This document shows, piece by piece, positions 34,821 to 38,439 of a DNA stretch of 38,439 nt; the first letter of the stretch is position 1, and each line of letters starts with the position of its first letter. The notes under the pieces are model-generated. The model saw only the letters and a program-made list of their open reading frames with translations, was not told the DNA's origin and made no database searches. Origin of the DNA: Sulfuritalea sp. (lineage in GTDB: Bacteria > Pseudomonadota > Gammaproteobacteria > Burkholderiales > Rhodocyclaceae); assembly GCA_016716965.1 (NCBI GenBank), contig JADJUP010000032.1, forward strand, positions 1 to 38,439, read 5' to 3'. Position numbers and translations under genes: made by a program.

Positions 34821-37107
34821 ACATCAGTAGCGTGATCGAAGCCAGCGCCTCGCCCTGCGGCAGGATGCGGCCGTGCGAACGGCCTGCGGGTAGCCGGCGG
34901 CGCGCAGCGCAGCGAGGCAGGCGTCGGCCTGCCCCGCCGGCACGGTGGCCCGGCCGGGCCACCCGCGGTCTGCGGATCGAACAGCAGCGGATAATTGGGG
35001 TGGCCAAGCGCTTCTTGGCAGGTTCGGCTTCAGCGCGCGGCGCAGGCGGGTTGACTGGCTGCAGGGAACTCAGCACGCCCGCGGCGACATTCGGCGGCAC
35101 CGTCGAGCAGCGGCAACGCGGCGAGGTCGGGTTCCGCGTCGACGCCGGATGGAGCGCGTCATCTCGACGGAGTGGCCGAGCAGGCCGAAGCCGGTCGGGT
35201 CGGTGCAGGCCACCGTGGCGCCGTGGGCCAGCAGCACCGGGATGGCGGCGCGGTTCGAGACCTGCATCGATTCCAGCGCGGCGTCGGCCATCTGCCTGCT
35301 TGCGCTTTCAACAGCTTGTGCGCGGCGAACAGGGTGCCGGTGCCGATCGGCCGGGTCAGAATCAGCGCGTCGCCGGGGCTTATGCCGCCCTTGGTCCAGC
35401 TTACGCCGGCGAGGCGTCGTCGATCAGGCCGTTGATGGCGAAGCCCAGCGCCAGTTCGCTGCCCTCCCCGTGGCGGCCGCCGACCAGCGCGCAACCGGCC
35501 TCGTTGAGCACCGAGACGGCGCCCGACATCATCTGGAACACGATGTCCTCGACGGCTTCCAGCCCGGCGGCTGCACGGTGGCGATGGCGGTGGCCGACTG
35601 CGCCTCGGCCCATGGCGAATGTCGCCCGGGGAATGGTTGGCGGCGATGCGCCCGAAGGTCGAGGATCGTCGATGAAGGCGCGGAAGAAATCGACGGTATG
35701 CACCATGGCCTTTGCCCGCCGGCACATCTTCGCAGCACCGCGGCGTCAGCCAGGCGCCGTGCAGGCCGATCAACACGTCGTCGCGGGCTATCGGCTGCCC
35801 GCTGACGCCGCGCGCGAGCACGCTGGCACGCCGACGGCACCACAACCGCCGCAGCACGCTTGGCGACCGCCGGGAATGTGCGTCTGCTCCTCGAACGCGA
35901 GCAACACCTCTTCGCGATCGACGGCGCCCGGCATTACATCGGCATCGGCATCAGCTCGGTGATTTTGCGCATGAAGCGGCGGTCGATCCAGTCTTTCCAG
36001 CGCCAGATCCAGTCGCCGCGTGCGTAGAGCGCACCGCGAGGCGACGGCGTGACGGTCGCCGGTGCTTGATCGGTGCCAGCCAGCGCTGCTGCGGGCGATA
36101 GCGCGCCAGTTCTGCTCCCGCGTCACCGTGCGGCGCAGGTTTTCGGCCAGCGGGCGGCCCATGCGCACGGCGAAGACGCCGGCCTTTTCAACCGGTAACC
36201 GCGCATCGACGCGCAATCGCCGGCAGCGATCAGCGGATCGGTTTCGCTTTGCAGGAAATCGTTGACGCGGATGGCCCGCTTCGTCAACGCCAGCCCGGTA
36301 TCGGCCAGCCGGGCCGCGCCGCCGCCGCTTTGGGTGACCTGAGTTCGCTCTCGTCGGCTTGCAGCGATTCGCCTGACTGGGTTTGCAGGCTCCGGCATCG
36401 ACCCGCGCGACTTCCGCGGCAAGATAGCACCACGCCCGTGTCGCCAACTACCGACTCGAAAGCGCAGCGCACCGAGGCGTTATTGCGTGGGCGGGATTTT
36501 CGCCTCGGCGGAAAACGGGTGGGCGCAGTTCGTCGGGATTGCGTCCCTGCGCGACGAGTTCCTTGCGCAGCCGGTACTGCATGGCCAGCCTCAGCTCGAC
36601 CCCCCCGCAGCGCCGGCACCGACCACGGCGATGGTGGTCGTCCCGGCATGGGCGCGCACGCGCTCCGACAGCGCCAGCCAGCGTTCGTTGAAGCGACGGA
36701 TCGGCTTCACCGGCACCGCGTGCTCGGCAGCGCCAGGGACCTGGTCGAGGATTTCGGCGTCAGCCTATGTTGATCGACAGCGCGTCATAGGAACCAGGGG
36801 ATGATAATGACAGATCACCTTGCCGTTCGGCGCGGTCGATGCGCGACCCACCTCGTCGCGGTAGTAGCGCTTACCGGCGAACGCCGGGCGGCACTGGAAG
36901 TCGATGTTACCTCGTCCAAAGCCGTAGTGCTTACCCGGCGATGTAGCCCGGCAGCATGCCGGGTAAGGCGATGTCGGTGTCGGTGCAGATCGCAAATCAG
37001 GCGCACCGGGCAGCAGCTTCATGGCGAACATGTGCAGCACGCCGACCTGGCTGTGGCGCCACCGATCAATACGATGTCGCAATGCGGGTGATGCCACGGC
37101 CCTGCAT
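34817..37107 (-). pseudogene. selD: NADH-dehydrogenase-like / selenide water dikinase fusion (NDH-SelD), frameshifted
   Basis: The N-terminal half, in pieces, is a flavin pyridine-nucleotide oxidoreductase: CDIVLIGG, GVLHMFAMKLLPG, KRYYRDEV, PVKPIRRFNERWLALSERV, TIAVVGAGAAGVELRLAMQYRLRKELVAQG, and RVNDFLQSETDPLIAAGDCASMRGY. The C-terminal half is SelD: TGDRHAVASR, MPGAVDREEVLLAFEEQTHIPGGRQACCGGCGA (active-site Cys region), MVHTVDFFRAFIDDP, EDIVFQMMSGAVSVLNEAGCALVGG, GISPGDALILTRPIGTGTLFAAHKLLKA, and ALESMQVSNRAAIPVLLAHGATVACTD. SelD makes selenophosphate from selenide and ATP. Such fusions are known in other bacteria. More than ten frame changes break it, yet motifs are well kept, which favours sequencing error. 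Confidence 0.8.
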
Positions 37108-37133
37108 TCAATGCTCTCCAGTTGGGCCGCCGA

Positions 37134-37995
37134 TCATACGCGAAGCCCCGCGTGCGGCGGCTGTATGGAAGCCTGCCTCCGGATGTCGTTGAAGGCGCCA
37201 GTCGTAGTCGAGGAGATCCAGCCGGTAGTCGCCGCTGCGCACGCGGGCCAGGCTTCGGGCGTGTGCGCCCGCTGCGCGGCATGGCGGGCGAAGGTCGCCT
37301 GCAGCGAGTCGTAGCCCTTGTTGCCTTCTCGAAATCCTTGCCGTACCAGTCGAAGATTTTCGACACCAGCAGCCGTCGAGGCTGCATCGAAAACGATTGC
37401 GGCTGCTGTCGGCAAGGAAGCCGCTTCATGCCGTCGTCGAGCTCGGAGCATCGAGCTTCTCGGCCGTAAAGGCTTCGGGCCGCAGCATCGGGCAGCCGAT
37501 CGAGGCGCAGACCACCCCGGCGTGGATGCGCGGATCGTCCGAGGCACCGGGCGCGCCAGGATCCGGGCCATGCTCGATGTCGTCGAGGTTGCGCTCCTGC
37601 CCCAACAGATTGAAAGACTTCTTCTTCCACGGCGAGGAAAATACCAGACCGCGGGTCCTTGATCGACGCGAGGTCGGGGTACTTTGTCAGGATCAGTTCG
37701 ACGGTGAAGGCGTTGTAGGCGTTGATCAGGAAGGCCAGGCGCTGCGGCTTTACGCTCCATTGCCGTAGTCCGCCGCCGACTACCGCGAGCGCGATGCCAA
37801 GGTAGGCCTTGAAGCGCCTGTTTGTTCGGCTGACTGCGGCGTAATCCACAGCGCTGGCGTTGCCGTTGGCGAATGGCTGACATTGCCCCGCCAGCAACGC
37901 GTCTCCCACGCCGTACGGTGATCGAAGCCCTGCGCCTGCACCAGCGCTGGTAAGCGACGAGAAAGAGTCCCAGCTGAAACTTGCGTAGCTTTCAT
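37134..37995 (-). pseudogene. DUF547-family protein, frameshifted
   Basis: The ATG at 37995 (GGGAGA upstream) starts MKATQVSAGTLSRRLPALVQAQ. Frames then alternate through ANGNASAVDYAAVS, KAYLGIALAVVG, LAFLINAYNAFTVELILTKYPDLASIKD, LDDGMKR, ASTAAGVSKIFDWYGKDFEKG and KGYDSLQATFARHAAQ. LAFLINAYNAFTV and KIFDWYGKDF are DUF547 hallmarks. The function of the family is unknown; members often have an exported N-terminus and occur near redox or selenium genes. It lies between the flavin disulfide reductase and NDH-SelD genes on one strand, suggesting one operon. Confidence 0.75.
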
Positions 37996-38047
37996 GTCAT
38001 TCTCCCGCCGCCAGGAACGTGGAAGCGCCACCCGGGCCAACGGGCCT

Positions 38048-38439
38048 TCACGGGGTAAAGTGGGCGCTTTCTTCCAGACGCCAGCGACGTACTTGTTGGC
38101 CTCGGCGGTCGGGTAGATGTGGATGGTGCCAAGGATCTTGTTCAGCCCGATGCCGTGCTTCATCGCCAGCACTGTACTCGGCGATCAGGTCGCCGGCATG
38201 TTCGCCGACGATGGTGACGCCGAGAATGCGGTCGCTGCCCGGCACCGTCAGCTTTATGACGAAGACGTGCGCCTCGCTGTCGGCAATCGCCCGGTCGAGG
38301 TCGTCGATGTCGTAGCGCGCGACTTCATAGATGATGCCCTGCTCCTTCGCGTCCGTCTCGTTGAGGCCGACGCGCCACTATCGGGCTCGACGAAGGTGGC
38401 CAGGATCACCGAGTAGTCGGCCTTGAACTTCTTGAAGGG
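38048..38439 (-). pseudogene. flavin disulfide reductase (mercuric-reductase-like), C-terminal part, frameshifted
   Basis: Only the dimerization domain is in the window: the pieces KFKADYSVILATFVEPDS, KLTVPGSDRILGVTIVGEHAGDLIAEY, LAMKHGIGLNKILGTIHIYPTAEANKYVAGVWKKA. This is the pyridine-nucleotide-disulfide oxidoreductase dimerization domain as in dihydrolipoyl dehydrogenase and mercuric reductase; the GEHAGDLIAEY and IHIYPTxxEANK forms are typical of mercuric-reductase-like proteins that are often fused to or paired with TVP38 membrane proteins. Several one-base shifts occur. The rest lies beyond the right edge. Confidence 0.7.

Noticed and set aside
34817..37107. In-frame TGA as selenocysteine codons in the selD region
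   Set aside because: Stops there coincide with frame changes from indels, and the SelD active-site region shows Cys codons (ACCGGCGA in protein) rather than TGA.

Overview
The window is high-GC DNA from what looks like a betaproteobacterium of the Rhodocyclales/Zoogloeaceae type (Thauera, Azoarcus or Aromatoleum relatives). The main reason is that an oxygen-independent benzoyl-CoA reductase operon of the Azoarcus (bzd) kind sits next to the aerobic 'box' pathway. This is inferred from gene content; no species can be named from the sequence.

Layout. (1) 1-5955, minus strand: bzdN-O-P-Q (the ATP-dependent ring-reducing enzyme), a two-cluster ferredoxin (bzdM-like), a small cysteine-bearing protein, a GNAT acetyltransferase and a PHP-domain protein that runs off the left edge. 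(2) 5956-6273: a divergent control region holding a strong sigma-70 promoter, an FNR-type box and several TGCA boxes. (3) 6274-11738, plus strand: a BoxR/BzdR-type repressor (HTH plus shikimate-kinase-like sensor), then boxC, boxB and boxA. One regulator therefore lies between the anaerobic and aerobic routes for the same substrate, benzoyl-CoA. (4) 11739-17715: mixed accessory genes (gene remnant, GSU2403-type nucleotidyltransferase fold protein, META-domain protein, MDR oxidoreductase, VTT membrane protein, Rap1a-like and MliC-like small exported proteins, alpha/beta hydrolase). (5) 17715-28321: a three-PAS diguanylate cyclase, a tightly coupled ThDP enzyme / BASS transporter / epimerase / SDR operon with a divergent AraC regulator, a PQQ-type sugar dehydrogenase, bacteriohemerythrin, and an ECF sigma / anti-sigma pair. 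(6) 28474-38439: a heavily frameshifted stretch with a hybrid histidine kinase, a ParE/RHH toxin-antitoxin pair, an MmeI-like restriction-modification gene, a vapBC remnant, an NDH-SelD fusion, a DUF547 protein and a flavin disulfide reductase.

Two things stand out. First, an FNR-like site overlaps the -35 of the boxR promoter and also fits a -41.5 activator position for a candidate bzd promoter, which suggests an oxygen-operated toggle. Second, a dispersed repeat family occurs in two size classes, 23 and 47 bp, differing by exactly 24 bp. Copies lie after stop codons, inside apparently functional coding sequences (boxA linker, ThDP enzyme, a signal peptide) and at the breakpoint that removed vapC.

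Quality caution: reading frames from about 28.4 kb to the right edge are broken by many one-base indels while protein motifs stay well conserved, and a C-rich low-complexity tract lies at 24.1 kb. Sequencing or assembly error is at least as likely as real decay. Single suspicious indels also occur in the PHP gene, at the boxA start, at the hydrolase start and in the SDR gene. No tRNA, rRNA, CRISPR array or intact insertion sequence was seen.
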